Shown piece by piece: positions 32,893-41,025 of a stretch of DNA of 64,000 bases; the stretch's first letter is position 1; every line of letters starts with the position of its first letter. The notes under the pieces are model-generated. The model was not told where the DNA came from, did no database searches, and saw only the letters and a program-made list of their open reading frames with translations. Made by a program: the position numbers and the translations under genes. The DNA is taken from assembly GCA_023419605.1 (NCBI GenBank), contig JAEZXR010000015.1:1-64000 (forward strand). The letters run 5' to 3'. The stretch is from Bacillota bacterium. GTDB lineage: Bacteria > Bacillota > Clostridia > Acetivibrionales > JAEZXR01.

Positions 32893-33921
32893 TTATCCCT
32901 TGCAATAATTTTTTACAGCTTCTACAATGGTATATATATCCTCCCGCTGTACCCAATAGTTTGTCACAAAGCGCATCATACCGTTTTCCGCCGGATTGAT
33001 CTTTATGCCCTTCGTAAAAAATTCCTGAACGAGCCCGTCCGTATTACATCCTGTATCGCTCATATCAAAGAACACCATATTAATGTGCAGATCCTCAAGA
33101 TTTACTTTAATTCCGGGAATTTTTGCAAGCTCTTCTCCGAGAAGTCTTGCATTGGCGTGGTCTTCGGCCAGCCTTTGAATCATTTCCTTTAAAGCAACCA
33201 AGCCCGCAGCGGCAAGGAATCCGGCCTGCCGGAGGCCGCCACCCATCAATTTTCGTCCTTTACGGGCTTTGTCGATAAATTCCTTACTTCCCGCCAAAAT
33301 AGATCCTACAGGAGCGCAAAGGCCCTTTGACAGGCAGAACATTACGGAATCGCAGCAGCGTGTAAGTTCTGCAGCTTCTACACCCAGATAAACAGCCGCA
33401 TTGAACAGCCTGGCTCCGTCCAGGTGCACAGGGATACCCTGCTGTTGTGCGATTCCGTAAATTTCTCTCATATTCCGGAGCGGAATAACACGGCCGTTGG
33501 AATGGGCATTTTCGAGGCAAATCAGGCCGGTTCTGGGAAAATGGATATCTTCTCCCCGAATCTTGGATGCGACTTCTTCCGGGTCCAGCTCCCCTTTGCT
33601 GCTTTTTAAGGTTCTAAGCTGAACGCCTGCGATCACCGCTGCCGCTCCCACCTCATGGGCCACAATATGGCAATCATCCCCCAGGATGACTTCGTCTCCC
33701 CGGATGCAATGGATGAACAACGCAAGCTGATTACCGAAAGTGCCGCTGGGTACGAACAATGCAGCCTCTTTTCCCACCAGATTGGCAGCATACTCTTCCA
33801 GTTCCCGGACTGTGGGGTCGTCGGCGTAAACATCATCGCCTACTTCTGCATGGTACATAACGTCCCGCATTTTCTGTGTAGGCATTGTAACGGTATCACT
33901 TCTCAAATCTATATATCGCAT
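32893..33921 (-). CDS. ltaE: low-specificity L-threonine aldolase
   Basis: A PLP enzyme that splits L-threonine or L-allo-threonine to glycine and acetaldehyde. The 342-residue protein has the fold-type I layout of the family. It opens IDLRSDTVTMPT, has ENAHSNG and HLDGARLFNA in the middle (the aspartate contacts the PLP nitrogen), and carries the PLP lysine in CLSKGLCAPVGS near 204. ATG at 33919-33921 has a TAGGAGGT site before it. It stands alone on the minus strand between two terminated forward units. Confidence 0.93.
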   Translation of the reverse strand: MRYIDLRSDTVTMPTQKMRDVMYHAEVGDDVYADDPTVRELEEYAANLVGKEAALFVPSGTFGNQLALFIHCIRGDEVILGDDCHIVAHEVGAAAVIAGVQLRTLKSSKGELDPEEVASKIRGEDIHFPRTGLICLENAHSNGRVIPLRNMREIYGIAQQQGIPVHLDGARLFNAAVYLGVEAAELTRCCDSVMFCLSKGLCAPVGSILAGSKEFIDKARKGRKLMGGGLRQAGFLAAAGLVALKEMIQRLAEDHANARLLGEELAKIPGIKVNLEDLHINMVFFDMSDTGCNTDGLVQEFFTKGIKINPAENGMMRFVTNYWVQREDIYTIVEAVKNYCKG

Positions 33922-34145
33922 TCAATATACCTCCTAAAATCTTATATGACAGTATTATACCTCATAAGAAGGTATAGTAGAATATGCATGTTTTACATAA
34001 ATTTTTAGGGGTAAAGGGAGGAATATCCTGACGGGCCGCAGTTCCGTCCGTGAACCGGGTTCTCCTTCTATGGGGTTGCACAGAGTGGACTGTATTCGTT
34101 AGAAATGCAAAATATAGTTTGAAGGTTTATTTGAAAGGTCTTCAA
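33922..34145. other. non-coding stretch between divergent genes
   Basis: No gene or clear element is seen. A locally GC-rich patch at about 34030-34080 (with GACGG and CCGTC segments) may be a small hairpin or a repeat remnant. The AT-rich flanks hold the divergent promoters. Confidence 0.3.
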
Positions 34146-34154
34146 TGGTATAAT
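34146..34154 (+). promoter_or_regulatory. extended -10 promoter of the helicase-nuclease operon
   Basis: TG-G-TATAAT (34146-34154) lies about 35 bases before the first gene. An inverted repeat AATTAGT (34152-34158) / ACTAATT (34166-34172) overlaps it and may be an operator. Confidence 0.5.
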
Positions 34155-34188
34155 TAGTTTTAATTACTAATTCGTGATGGGAGTGACA

Positions 34189-36234
34189 GTGGGTTTGTTT
34201 GACGAAAAGGCATTAGGGGTCATACAAGCACCCTCCATAAATTACAAAACTGTTTTACAGGGACCTACAGGCTGTGGAAAGACCACTGTACTAATAGAAC
34301 GATACCGGTATATGGTTGAGAAAATGGGGGTACCCAGTGACAGCATATTGGTTCTGGTATTAAACAGGGCACAAGCGGAGCTATGGACAGAAAAGGCTGC
34401 CTTTAAAGCCTCGGGGAGAATTTGGGTCAGTACATATTATTCTTTTATACAAGAACAGCTCAATACCTATTATCCGCTGGTTTTAAAGAATTGTCCGGAT
34501 ATTAGGAACAAGGATTTACGTCCCGTCTTTCTGCCTTTTGAAGCGTCCAGATATCTGGTTTCAAAAGTTGTTGATTGGCGCAGGGAAAACAAGGGAATCT
34601 TTCCTTCTATAACAGCAGAATCGGACAGGATCGCGGGAGACCTGGTAAGCAACCTCTTTAAAGCGGCAGCTTCCGGCTTCCCTTTTGATGAAATCAGCCG
34701 CAGGCTGTTTAATTCCCTCCCCGTAAAAGAGGATGACAAGAGAGAAAGCTATAGGGAGTCGGAGGAAGTGCTGTCGGCATACAAAAAGAAATGTATGAGT
34801 CTGGGCGTCTTTGATTATGGCATGGCTGTGGAGATTTATAGTACCTGCCTTTTACAGGACGAGGAATACAAGAGGCATTTTACGCAGAGAGTCCGACACC
34901 TGATGGTGGATAATATCGAAGAAAAGTTTCCCGCAGAGGTTGATTTTATTGGAATGATGCAGCACTACCTGGATACCTGTATCCTCGGTTATAACTATGA
35001 AAAGGGAAGTGAAAATGGCTGGGAGGGTGTACACCGTTACCTAAAGGAAAAAATAACCGGGCGCTATGAAGTGATCGACCTCGGTAAATCCCATACATGC
35101 AATGCCTTTATGTATGAATTTTCGGAGATGCTTTTTGAAAATATACGATCCAGCAGTGTAAAAAAACATAAAAGTCCTGTGATCGAAAGGATTCCTCCTG
35201 TAGAGCTGCGAAGCGAGATGCTGGAAAATATAGGGGATAAAATTTGCAGGTTAATCAATGAGGACGGGTATCAAGCTGCAGATATTGCAGTGTTATCTAC
35301 CTATGCCGATCCGGTAACAGAACTGGTAATAAGCAAAGTTGCGAATGAGCGGGGAGTTCAGGTGAATAACATTGCCAGGAAGGAAAGGATTGTAGACAAC
35401 GAAGTGAACTTTAGCCTCATCGTATTGGCACAGCTCTGTTTTCCCTCCTATGGTTTTTATCTCAACACGGATTATCTTCGGGTATTGGTAGGGAGACTGT
35501 TTGGTGCCGATCCTGTAAGGGCCTGGCTGTTGGCCGAGGAGATTCACGCGGAAGGAGCTTTTCCCCATCCGGAGCTTTTGAAAACATCAAAAAACTGGGA
35601 TAGACTTAAGTCGAGAGTAAATGTGGACCGGTACAGCTTTATCCGCGAATGGGTGGAGGCACATAAAAAAATCAGTAAGACCCTATCCATTGACCGGTTT
35701 TTCTACAAAGCCTTTCTGGAAATATTTTTGACAGAACAGATGTCCCTGGCGGATATCCGGCAAGTGGCCATGCTGATACAAAGGGCTGAAAAATTTGTTG
35801 ATGCCCTTAACCGGTTCACAAACATGAATTCAGGAAAGGGATTCCTGGAAGTTTTGCTGGCGGGAATGAAAAAAAGCGACTTGGGCAGTGCTGAGGCAGA
35901 GGGAGAGAATGAAAAGGGTTCCGTACTTTTGGCAACCCCGCAGGCATATCTGGCAGGACCTTTCCATCACAAGGTGATACTCCTGGCCGGCATTAGCAGT
36001 CGAAACTGGATCCCGCGGAATGTGAAGGAATTGACAAATCCCATTGTGCTGCATAGGGCCTGGGACCCGGCGCAAGTGTACACGGAAGAACTGGAAGAAG
36101 AGAATCAAAAAGCAGGAGTTGCTTCGATCCTGCGTGCTGTGACGAAACGATGCGGAGAAAAACTGGTGGTTTTCGAATCCGCTTTATCTGCCAATGGCTA
36201 TGAGAACGATGGACTGTTGGGGGAATACTTGTAA
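34189..36234 (+). CDS. AddB-like protein with degenerate helicase motifs
   Basis: A superfamily 1 helicase fold of 681 residues, first gene of a three-gene operon. Walker A is intact (GPTGCGKT at 25-32). The Walker B region reads VDNIEEKFP, with D241-N242 where active UvrD proteins have D-E, and the motif VI region reads AVTKRCGEKLVV instead of TRAR. It can probably bind nucleotide but not work as a motor, much as AddB and RecC do. No nuclease domain is present at its C-terminus. Start is uncertain: GTG 34189 has GGGAG 5 bases before it; GTG 34174, ATG 34177 and TTG 34195 are alternatives. The next gene starts 40 bases later. Confidence 0.75.
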   Translation: MGLFDEKALGVIQAPSINYKTVLQGPTGCGKTTVLIERYRYMVEKMGVPSDSILVLVLNRAQAELWTEKAAFKASGRIWVSTYYSFIQEQLNTYYPLVLKNCPDIRNKDLRPVFLPFEASRYLVSKVVDWRRENKGIFPSITAESDRIAGDLVSNLFKAAASGFPFDEISRRLFNSLPVKEDDKRESYRESEEVLSAYKKKCMSLGVFDYGMAVEIYSTCLLQDEEYKRHFTQRVRHLMVDNIEEKFPAEVDFIGMMQHYLDTCILGYNYEKGSENGWEGVHRYLKEKITGRYEVIDLGKSHTCNAFMYEFSEMLFENIRSSSVKKHKSPVIERIPPVELRSEMLENIGDKICRLINEDGYQAADIAVLSTYADPVTELVISKVANERGVQVNNIARKERIVDNEVNFSLIVLAQLCFPSYGFYLNTDYLRVLVGRLFGADPVRAWLLAEEIHAEGAFPHPELLKTSKNWDRLKSRVNVDRYSFIREWVEAHKKISKTLSIDRFFYKAFLEIFLTEQMSLADIRQVAMLIQRAEKFVDALNRFTNMNSGKGFLEVLLAGMKKSDLGSAEAEGENEKGSVLLATPQAYLAGPFHHKVILLAGISSRNWIPRNVKELTNPIVLHRAWDPAQVYTEELEEENQKAGVASILRAVTKRCGEKLVVFESALSANGYENDGLLGEYL

Positions 36235-36273
36235 TGAGCAGTAAATGGGGAAAAAGGAAGGGGCGAAAAAGCA

Positions 36274-38511
36274 TTGGGACTTAGAAAAGGGCAAAAGGAG
36301 CTTGTGGAGCAATACCGGGGAGGCTTTTGTGCGGTACCGGCAATACCGGGCGGAGGAAAAACTCATTGCCTTTCCCTGTGGGCTGCGGAAATGATTGCCC
36401 AAGGACTGCATAAACCCGGAAAGATCCTTATTGTAACCTATATGAATAGTGCCGTTAACAATTTCAAACAGCGGATTGCAGCAGAATTGGCAAGACGCGG
36501 GATCGCAGGAAGCAACGATTATTTCGTATCGACCATCCATGGGCTTTGCCTGCAAATCATAAAGGAAAAGCCTGATCTGGTAGGCGCCAATGAAGAGTTT
36601 GAAATTGCCGATGGAGTGACCAAATATAATATTATCAATAGTGCGGTGGAAGAATGGCGGAGAAAAAACGAAGGGCAATTCCGGCAATTTATCGAGGAGG
36701 AACAACTGAAGGGGAATCGAGCAGCACAAAGCTGTAAAATGTGGCAGGACAGGCTGTGTGGGATTATTCCTGCCTCCATCGGGGATTTCAAATCCCGTGG
36801 AGTAGGACCGCGGAAAGCCAGGGAACTATGCAGCAATCTTCCCGGTGATTCCATACTCAAATGTATAGCAGAAATCTATGAGGTATATGATCGAAGACTT
36901 AAAATGGAAGGCCTGATGGATTTTGACGACATGCTGTACAAAGCAAGAGATTTACTGGAGAAGGACAAAGTGCTTCTTGAGAAATACCGGCATAAGTATT
37001 CCTTTGTCTGTGAAGATGAGGCCCAGGACTCAAATCTTATTCAAAGCGAGATACTGACCCTGATTGCAGAGGGGAACCTACTCCGGGTAGGGGATAGTAA
37101 CCAGGCCATTTGCGGCAGCTTCAGCAACAGTGACTTTTCTCTCTTTAAAAATTTCTGCCGGCAGCCGGAAACGACGGTGTACGGTATTACCCAGTCCAGT
37201 CGGAATACCCGGGATATTATCGATCTGGCCAATTATTTTGTGCGGCTCGTCCGGGAAGAACATCCGGTGCAGGAATGCAGGGAAAGCCTTCTGCCGCAGA
37301 TGATAGAACCGGTTGGGGAAGAGGACGAAAGACAGAATCCTGTCACACCGGAATACGGGATCAAATCACGGATTTTTGAATCCTGGGAGGAAGAATTCCG
37401 AAGTGTTGTGAAGCAAGCTCTTCGTATGACCCGGCTGCATCCGGATAAAACCATTGCCATACTGACTCCTACTTCGTGGAAAATCAGCGATATCGTCACC
37501 ATGATGGAATCCTGGGGGATGGAGTTTGAAGAGCTTGACAACAGTTCCGGAGAGAGAACTCGGGTGCTTCGGACGCTGGGAACCGTAATTGATTTCCTGG
37601 CAGAGCCGGGCAACAGCGAAAAATTCGCCCGAATGATGGTGGAATGTCTGCTGTCCGTAGAAAAAACCGACAAACAAGCAAATCCTCTGGCGTATAAGCA
37701 GCAAAAAGACGCTTTGGAGGCGTTTATAGCAAAATGTAATGTGGAAGACATACTGTACCCTATGGAGGGAACAATGCCTTTGGAGGAGGCTCCGGAAGCC
37801 CTCAGGGATACATATCTTTGGAGGGAATGCATTCGTCAGCTGCCCATCGCCCGGGCGCTGCTGGAGTATCCGCTCATTCCCTTTGAAGGCTTGATCCTGT
37901 TCATTGCCCATCAGCTTGGTTTCGGCAGAGAGGAAAAGGCGGTAGTGCAAAAAGTCGCATCGGATGTCCGTTTTCTGTCGGTCCAGGACAAGCAATTCAG
38001 GTTAAAGGATCTTTCCCAGGAGCTTTTGCAGCCTAAAAACATATTCAGTTACTTTACAGGAGTTGTGTGGGAACTCAAAGGGTACGAACCCCGGCCCGGT
38101 GTGGTCACTGTTTCTACTTACCATAAGTCCAAGGGGCTTGAATGGGATATTGTATTTCTTACGGGCCTGAGCTATGCAGATTTTCCGGTTACTCTCAACG
38201 ACCGGTTTATAGGAGAGTATTGGTTTCTGAAACAGCAATATAAGAATCCTACAGCTCTGACGAAGTCCGAGATTATGAAGGTCGTCGAGGGAAGAGCCAC
38301 AGGAGACTCCTTTACGGAATCAAAAATCGAGACCATTTCGGAAAGAGCAAGGCTTTTGTATGTGGGCATTACCCGCGCAAGGCAATACCTCTACCTTTCC
38401 GGTTTTCATGCGAATCAGGGAAAGAAAAATGAAGTTTTCCCTTCCAGGTATTTAAGCGAAATTACAAAATACCTGCATCAAAGAGCGACGGAAGGAGGCG
38501 GTGGTGCATGA
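36274..38511 (+). CDS. UvrD/Rep-family ATP-dependent DNA helicase, AddA-like
   Basis: An active-looking superfamily 1A helicase of 745 residues. The Q motif is KGQKEL. Walker A is IPGGGKT (K29), motif Ia VTYMNSAVNNF, Walker B CEDEAQD (D248-E249), motif III VGDSNQAI, motif IV region SSRNTRDI, motif V STYHKSKGLEWDIVFL and motif VI VGITRAR (R701). It lacks the C-terminal nuclease domain of AddA and RecB. That activity is instead encoded by the next gene, which overlaps its stop codon by 4 bases. The start is TTG with AAGGAAGGGG before it. Together with its neighbours it looks like an AddAB complex split into three subunits. Confidence 0.87.
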   Translation: MGLRKGQKELVEQYRGGFCAVPAIPGGGKTHCLSLWAAEMIAQGLHKPGKILIVTYMNSAVNNFKQRIAAELARRGIAGSNDYFVSTIHGLCLQIIKEKPDLVGANEEFEIADGVTKYNIINSAVEEWRRKNEGQFRQFIEEEQLKGNRAAQSCKMWQDRLCGIIPASIGDFKSRGVGPRKARELCSNLPGDSILKCIAEIYEVYDRRLKMEGLMDFDDMLYKARDLLEKDKVLLEKYRHKYSFVCEDEAQDSNLIQSEILTLIAEGNLLRVGDSNQAICGSFSNSDFSLFKNFCRQPETTVYGITQSSRNTRDIIDLANYFVRLVREEHPVQECRESLLPQMIEPVGEEDERQNPVTPEYGIKSRIFESWEEEFRSVVKQALRMTRLHPDKTIAILTPTSWKISDIVTMMESWGMEFEELDNSSGERTRVLRTLGTVIDFLAEPGNSEKFARMMVECLLSVEKTDKQANPLAYKQQKDALEAFIAKCNVEDILYPMEGTMPLEEAPEALRDTYLWRECIRQLPIARALLEYPLIPFEGLILFIAHQLGFGREEKAVVQKVASDVRFLSVQDKQFRLKDLSQELLQPKNIFSYFTGVVWELKGYEPRPGVVTVSTYHKSKGLEWDIVFLTGLSYADFPVTLNDRFIGEYWFLKQQYKNPTALTKSEIMKVVEGRATGDSFTESKIETISERARLLYVGITRARQYLYLSGFHANQGKKNEVFPSRYLSEITKYLHQRATEGGGGA

Positions 38512-39290
38512 ATTTTGAACACTTTTATTTTACGCAGCAGTCCTTAAAGGCTTTTGAAAGCTGTCCTCTCAAGTTTAAAAAGCGGTACATCGAAAATATC
38601 TATTGGGGAGAGCCGCCGGAGGAAAATGTAAGGCGGCGTATGCAATTAGGGAAGGATTTTCACCTCCTGGCACAAAGATATTTTATGGGAATACCCAGGG
38701 AAGATGCCGGGGCTGCGCTGCAAAGCGAACAACTGGAAAAGTGGTATAACAGTCTGAAAAGGTCTTTCCCGCTGGATAAAGATACGGTGTACCTGCCTGA
38801 ATGCAAATTAAAGCTGAACTCGGGGCGCGGGTGTCTTGAAGCTAATTTTGACCTTCTGGCGATAAAGGATGGGCAAATCACCATATGGGACTGGAAGACC
38901 GGGAGTTCACAAAACAATGCGGAAAACTCCCCACGAAACCGAAAGCTGCGCGGAAGTCTTCAAACCATGGTCTACCTATTCGTATTAAAAGAGCTGGGAT
39001 ATTTGATAACCGGGGAGAAGATGGATTGTGAAAACCTCAGGATGTGTTATTGGCAGCCGGAGCCTGCTGCAGTCATAACGGAAGTGATTTATAGTGATGA
39101 TTTGCATGAAGCATTTTTTGCAACCCTTTTTGACCGTATAGAAGTGATACGGCAGTATGACTACAGTACCTTTGACAAATCACTGTATGGTAGGAGCTGC
39201 AAATACTGTGAGTTCAACTGCTTCTGCAACAGTGAAAAAGTGGACTACGAGGCAGTTTATACAGAGGATTTCCTAGATACCGATTTGTAA
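38508..39290 (+). CDS. PD-(D/E)XK nuclease of RecB/AddB type with probable Fe-S site
   Basis: A 260-residue nuclease subunit. The catalytic set is complete: H52 in GKDFHLLA, D115, D128-W-K130 in IWDWKTG, and Q152 to Y156 of the QxxxY motif. Cysteines C19 (ESCPLKF) plus C231, C234 and C238 (CKYCEFNC) fit the split iron-sulfur staple of AddB, Cas4 and related nucleases; C240 is also nearby. It is translated by ATGA overlap with the helicase. Its size is that of an isolated AddB or RecB nuclease domain. No cas genes or CRISPR repeats are present, so Cas4 is unlikely. Confidence 0.85.
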   Translation: MNFEHFYFTQQSLKAFESCPLKFKKRYIENIYWGEPPEENVRRRMQLGKDFHLLAQRYFMGIPREDAGAALQSEQLEKWYNSLKRSFPLDKDTVYLPECKLKLNSGRGCLEANFDLLAIKDGQITIWDWKTGSSQNNAENSPRNRKLRGSLQTMVYLFVLKELGYLITGEKMDCENLRMCYWQPEPAAVITEVIYSDDLHEAFFATLFDRIEVIRQYDYSTFDKSLYGRSCKYCEFNCFCNSEKVDYEAVYTEDFLDTDL

Positions 39291-39367
39291 TTTAAGCGCT
39301 GAAGAGAGGCTATATAGGACCTCCGACGGTAAAGGGAAAAAAGATTAAAAAAGTTTTAAAATAATGC
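39291..39367. other. short non-coding gap after the nuclease gene
   Basis: No terminator hairpin is recognised between the nuclease stop and the tRNA promoter at 39368. Confidence 0.3.
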
Positions 39368-39396
39368 TTGACTTTTATTCCAGTCCCGGTTAAAAT
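39368..39396 (+). promoter_or_regulatory. promoter of the tRNA cluster
   Basis: TTGACT (39368-39373), a 17-base spacer and TAAAAT (39391-39396). The leader carries a perfect hairpin AAAGCACTG-AAA-CAGTGCTTT at 39426-39446. Confidence 0.78.
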
Positions 39397-39478
39397 ATAA
39401 TTCGTTGGCTCGCGGTGAGTAACATAAAGCACTGAAACAGTGCTTTCACCATAGCCAATAACGGTGACTATGCAATAT

Positions 39479-39554
39479 GGCCCATTGGTCAAGTGGCCTA
39501 AGACACCGCCCTTTCACGGCGGTAACACGGGTTCGAATCCCGTATGGGTCACCA
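39479..39554 (+). tRNA. tRNA-Glu, anticodon UUC
   Basis: A 76-base cloverleaf with encoded CCA. The anticodon loop CTTTCAC gives TTC. It is identical to the tRNA-Glu(CUC) at 3003-3078 except at the first anticodon base. Confidence 0.96.
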
Positions 39555-39564
39555 AAAAAAGTTC

Positions 39565-39593
39565 TTGACAAGCCGCTTTGTTGATGTTAAAAT
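39565..39593 (+). promoter_or_regulatory. internal promoter before tRNA-Asp
   Basis: A perfect TTGACA (39565-39570), a 17-base spacer and TAAAAT (39588-39593). An inverted repeat, CCGCTTTGTT (39573-39582) with AACAAAGCGG (39594-39603), brackets the -10 box. Confidence 0.8.
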
Positions 39594-39618
39594 AACAAAG
39601 CGGTGGTTGAGAAAAAAT

Positions 39619-39695
39619 GGCCCGGTAGTTCAGTTGGTTAGAACGCTAGCCTGTCACGCTAGAGGTCGAGGGTTCGAGCCCCTTCCGGGTCGCCA
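39619..39695 (+). tRNA. tRNA-Asp, anticodon GUC
   Basis: A 77-base cloverleaf with acceptor GGCCCGG/CCGGGTC, discriminator G and encoded CCA. The anticodon stem CTAGC/GCTAG holds the loop CTGTCAC, giving GTC. Confidence 0.96.
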
Positions 39696-39707
39696 TTATC
39701 TTACTAC

Positions 39708-39783
39708 GCTGGTGTAGCTCAGCAGGTAGAGCAGCTGACTTGTAATCAGCAGGTCGGGGGTTCGATTCCGTCCACCAGCTCCA
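39708..39783 (+). tRNA. tRNA-Thr, anticodon UGU
   Basis: A 76-base cloverleaf with acceptor GCTGGTG/CACCAGC and encoded CCA. The anticodon stem GCTGA/TCAGC holds CTTGTAA, giving TGT. Confidence 0.96.
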
Positions 39784-39786
39784 TAT

Positions 39787-39871
39787 GGGAAGGTTCCCGA
39801 GCGGCCAAAGGGGGCAGACTGTAAATCTGTTGCTTCTAGCTTCGATGGTTCGAATCCATCTCTTCCCACCA
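39787..39871 (+). tRNA. tRNA-Tyr, anticodon GUA
   Basis: An 85-base tRNA with a long variable arm, acceptor GGGAAGG/TCTTCCC and encoded CCA. The loop CTGTAAA gives GTA. Confidence 0.95.
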
Positions 39872-39903
39872 AAACCCAAGGTATAACGCCTTGGGTTTTT
39901 ATT
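39872..39903 (+). terminator. terminator of the tRNA cluster
   Basis: AAACCCAAGG (39872-39881) pairs with CCTTGGGTTT (39889-39898) and runs into TTTATTT. Confidence 0.9.
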
Positions 39904-39947
39904 TGCTTCTTTGTCAATTATTGAGCAGCCATTTGTATAAAGTGCGT

Positions 39948-39993
39948 AAAATAAAAGTAGGGAACAGGTAAACCTGTTCCCTACTTTTATTTT
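39948..39993. terminator. 22-bp perfect terminator of the glycosylation cluster
   Basis: Arms 39948-39969 and 39972-39993 are exact complements around a two-base loop. The minus-strand T-rich arm follows the stem core. The stop codon of the glycosyltransferase gene (39987-39989) lies inside the arm. Confidence 0.9.
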
Positions 39994-40949
39994 CTTCGAT
40001 TTAAATCTTTATCTTCAAAGTTCTTTGTTTGCCGTATCACGTAGAGCGGCCTGCCCTTGGCCTCATCGTAGATTCTCCCGATATATTCCCCTATAATGCC
40101 CAGTATGAGGAGCACGATACCGTTAAAAAACAGACTGACGGCCATCGTGGATGCCCAACCCTGAATCGCCTTGTTTGTAAAAACCCGCTGATAAAGTACA
40201 ATGAGCAGATAGATGAAACTAAACAGCGAGAGGAACATACCTGCATAGGAGGCCAATTTCAGCGGCTTATAGGAGAAGGAGGTAATTGCGTCAAAAGCAA
40301 ACCGCAGCATCTTCTTCAAGGGATATTTTGTTTCACCTGCAAAACGTTTATCCCTCGAAAACTCAACGGCTGATTGTTTAAATCCGAGCCAGCTTATGAG
40401 ACCACGGATGTAACGATTTTTTTCGTTTATGTGTTTTAACGCATCACATACCTTTCTGTCTATGAGCCGGAAGTCTCCCGTATCGACAGGTATATCCACA
40501 TCTGTCATTTTCCTCAGAAAGCGGTAGAAGGCCTTGGAAGTGAATTTTTTAAAAAAGGTCTCACCTTTTCTTTCCGTTCTTTTTCCATAGACGACATCGA
40601 AGCCTTCCTTCCACTTTTCAATCATTTTCGGAATCACCTCAGGAGGGTCCTGCAAGTCACCATCAATTACGACGATGGTATCCCCTTCTGCAAAATCCAT
40701 TCCTGCCGTAATAGCCACCTGATGGCCAAAATTCCTTGAAAAATCCACAAACTTAATATTTTTATCCGTTTCACATATTTCGCTAATAATTGCAGCGGTT
40801 TTGTCCCGGCTTCCATCATTGACAAACACGATTTCATAAGGTTCTTGAACTGAATCCATAACCTGTTTTAACCGTTTATAGGTTTCCAAAACCACCAATT
40901 CTTCATTATACATGGGAACAACTACCGAATGCATTACTTTATCAGACAT
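39987..40949 (-). CDS. family 2 glycosyltransferase, polyprenyl-phosphate sugar synthase type (GtrB/ArnC-like)
   Basis: Predicted to move a sugar from a nucleotide donor to a polyprenyl phosphate on the inner membrane face. The 320-residue protein has a GT-A domain at 1-220 with VVVPMYNEE at its start, the DGSRD and DGDLQDPPE metal motifs, and DTGDFRLI with the following RGL. Two transmembrane helices (about 225-250 and 263-290) and a basic tail follow, as in GtrB and dolichol-phosphate mannose synthase-like enzymes. ATG at 40947-40949 is chosen for GGAGG 10 bases before it; a longer start at 40970 is possible. It is the last gene of the cluster and would supply the GT-C enzymes upstream. Confidence 0.88.
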   Translation of the reverse strand: MSDKVMHSVVVPMYNEELVVLETYKRLKQVMDSVQEPYEIVFVNDGSRDKTAAIISEICETDKNIKFVDFSRNFGHQVAITAGMDFAEGDTIVVIDGDLQDPPEVIPKMIEKWKEGFDVVYGKRTERKGETFFKKFTSKAFYRFLRKMTDVDIPVDTGDFRLIDRKVCDALKHINEKNRYIRGLISWLGFKQSAVEFSRDKRFAGETKYPLKKMLRFAFDAITSFSYKPLKLASYAGMFLSLFSFIYLLIVLYQRVFTNKAIQGWASTMAVSLFFNGIVLLILGIIGEYIGRIYDEAKGRPLYVIRQTKNFEDKDLNRRK

Positions 40950-41025
40950 AAACAAACGGCCTCCTTTCAATAAATTCTCCCCCCAAAAGGGAAATAGTAT
41001 ATGTTAGTACTTGCTTAGTTGTATC

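Noticed and set aside
38508..39290. Cas4 of a CRISPR system
   Set aside because: The nuclease has Cas4-like cysteines, but no CRISPR array, cas1 or cas2 is in the window and it is co-translated with helicases.
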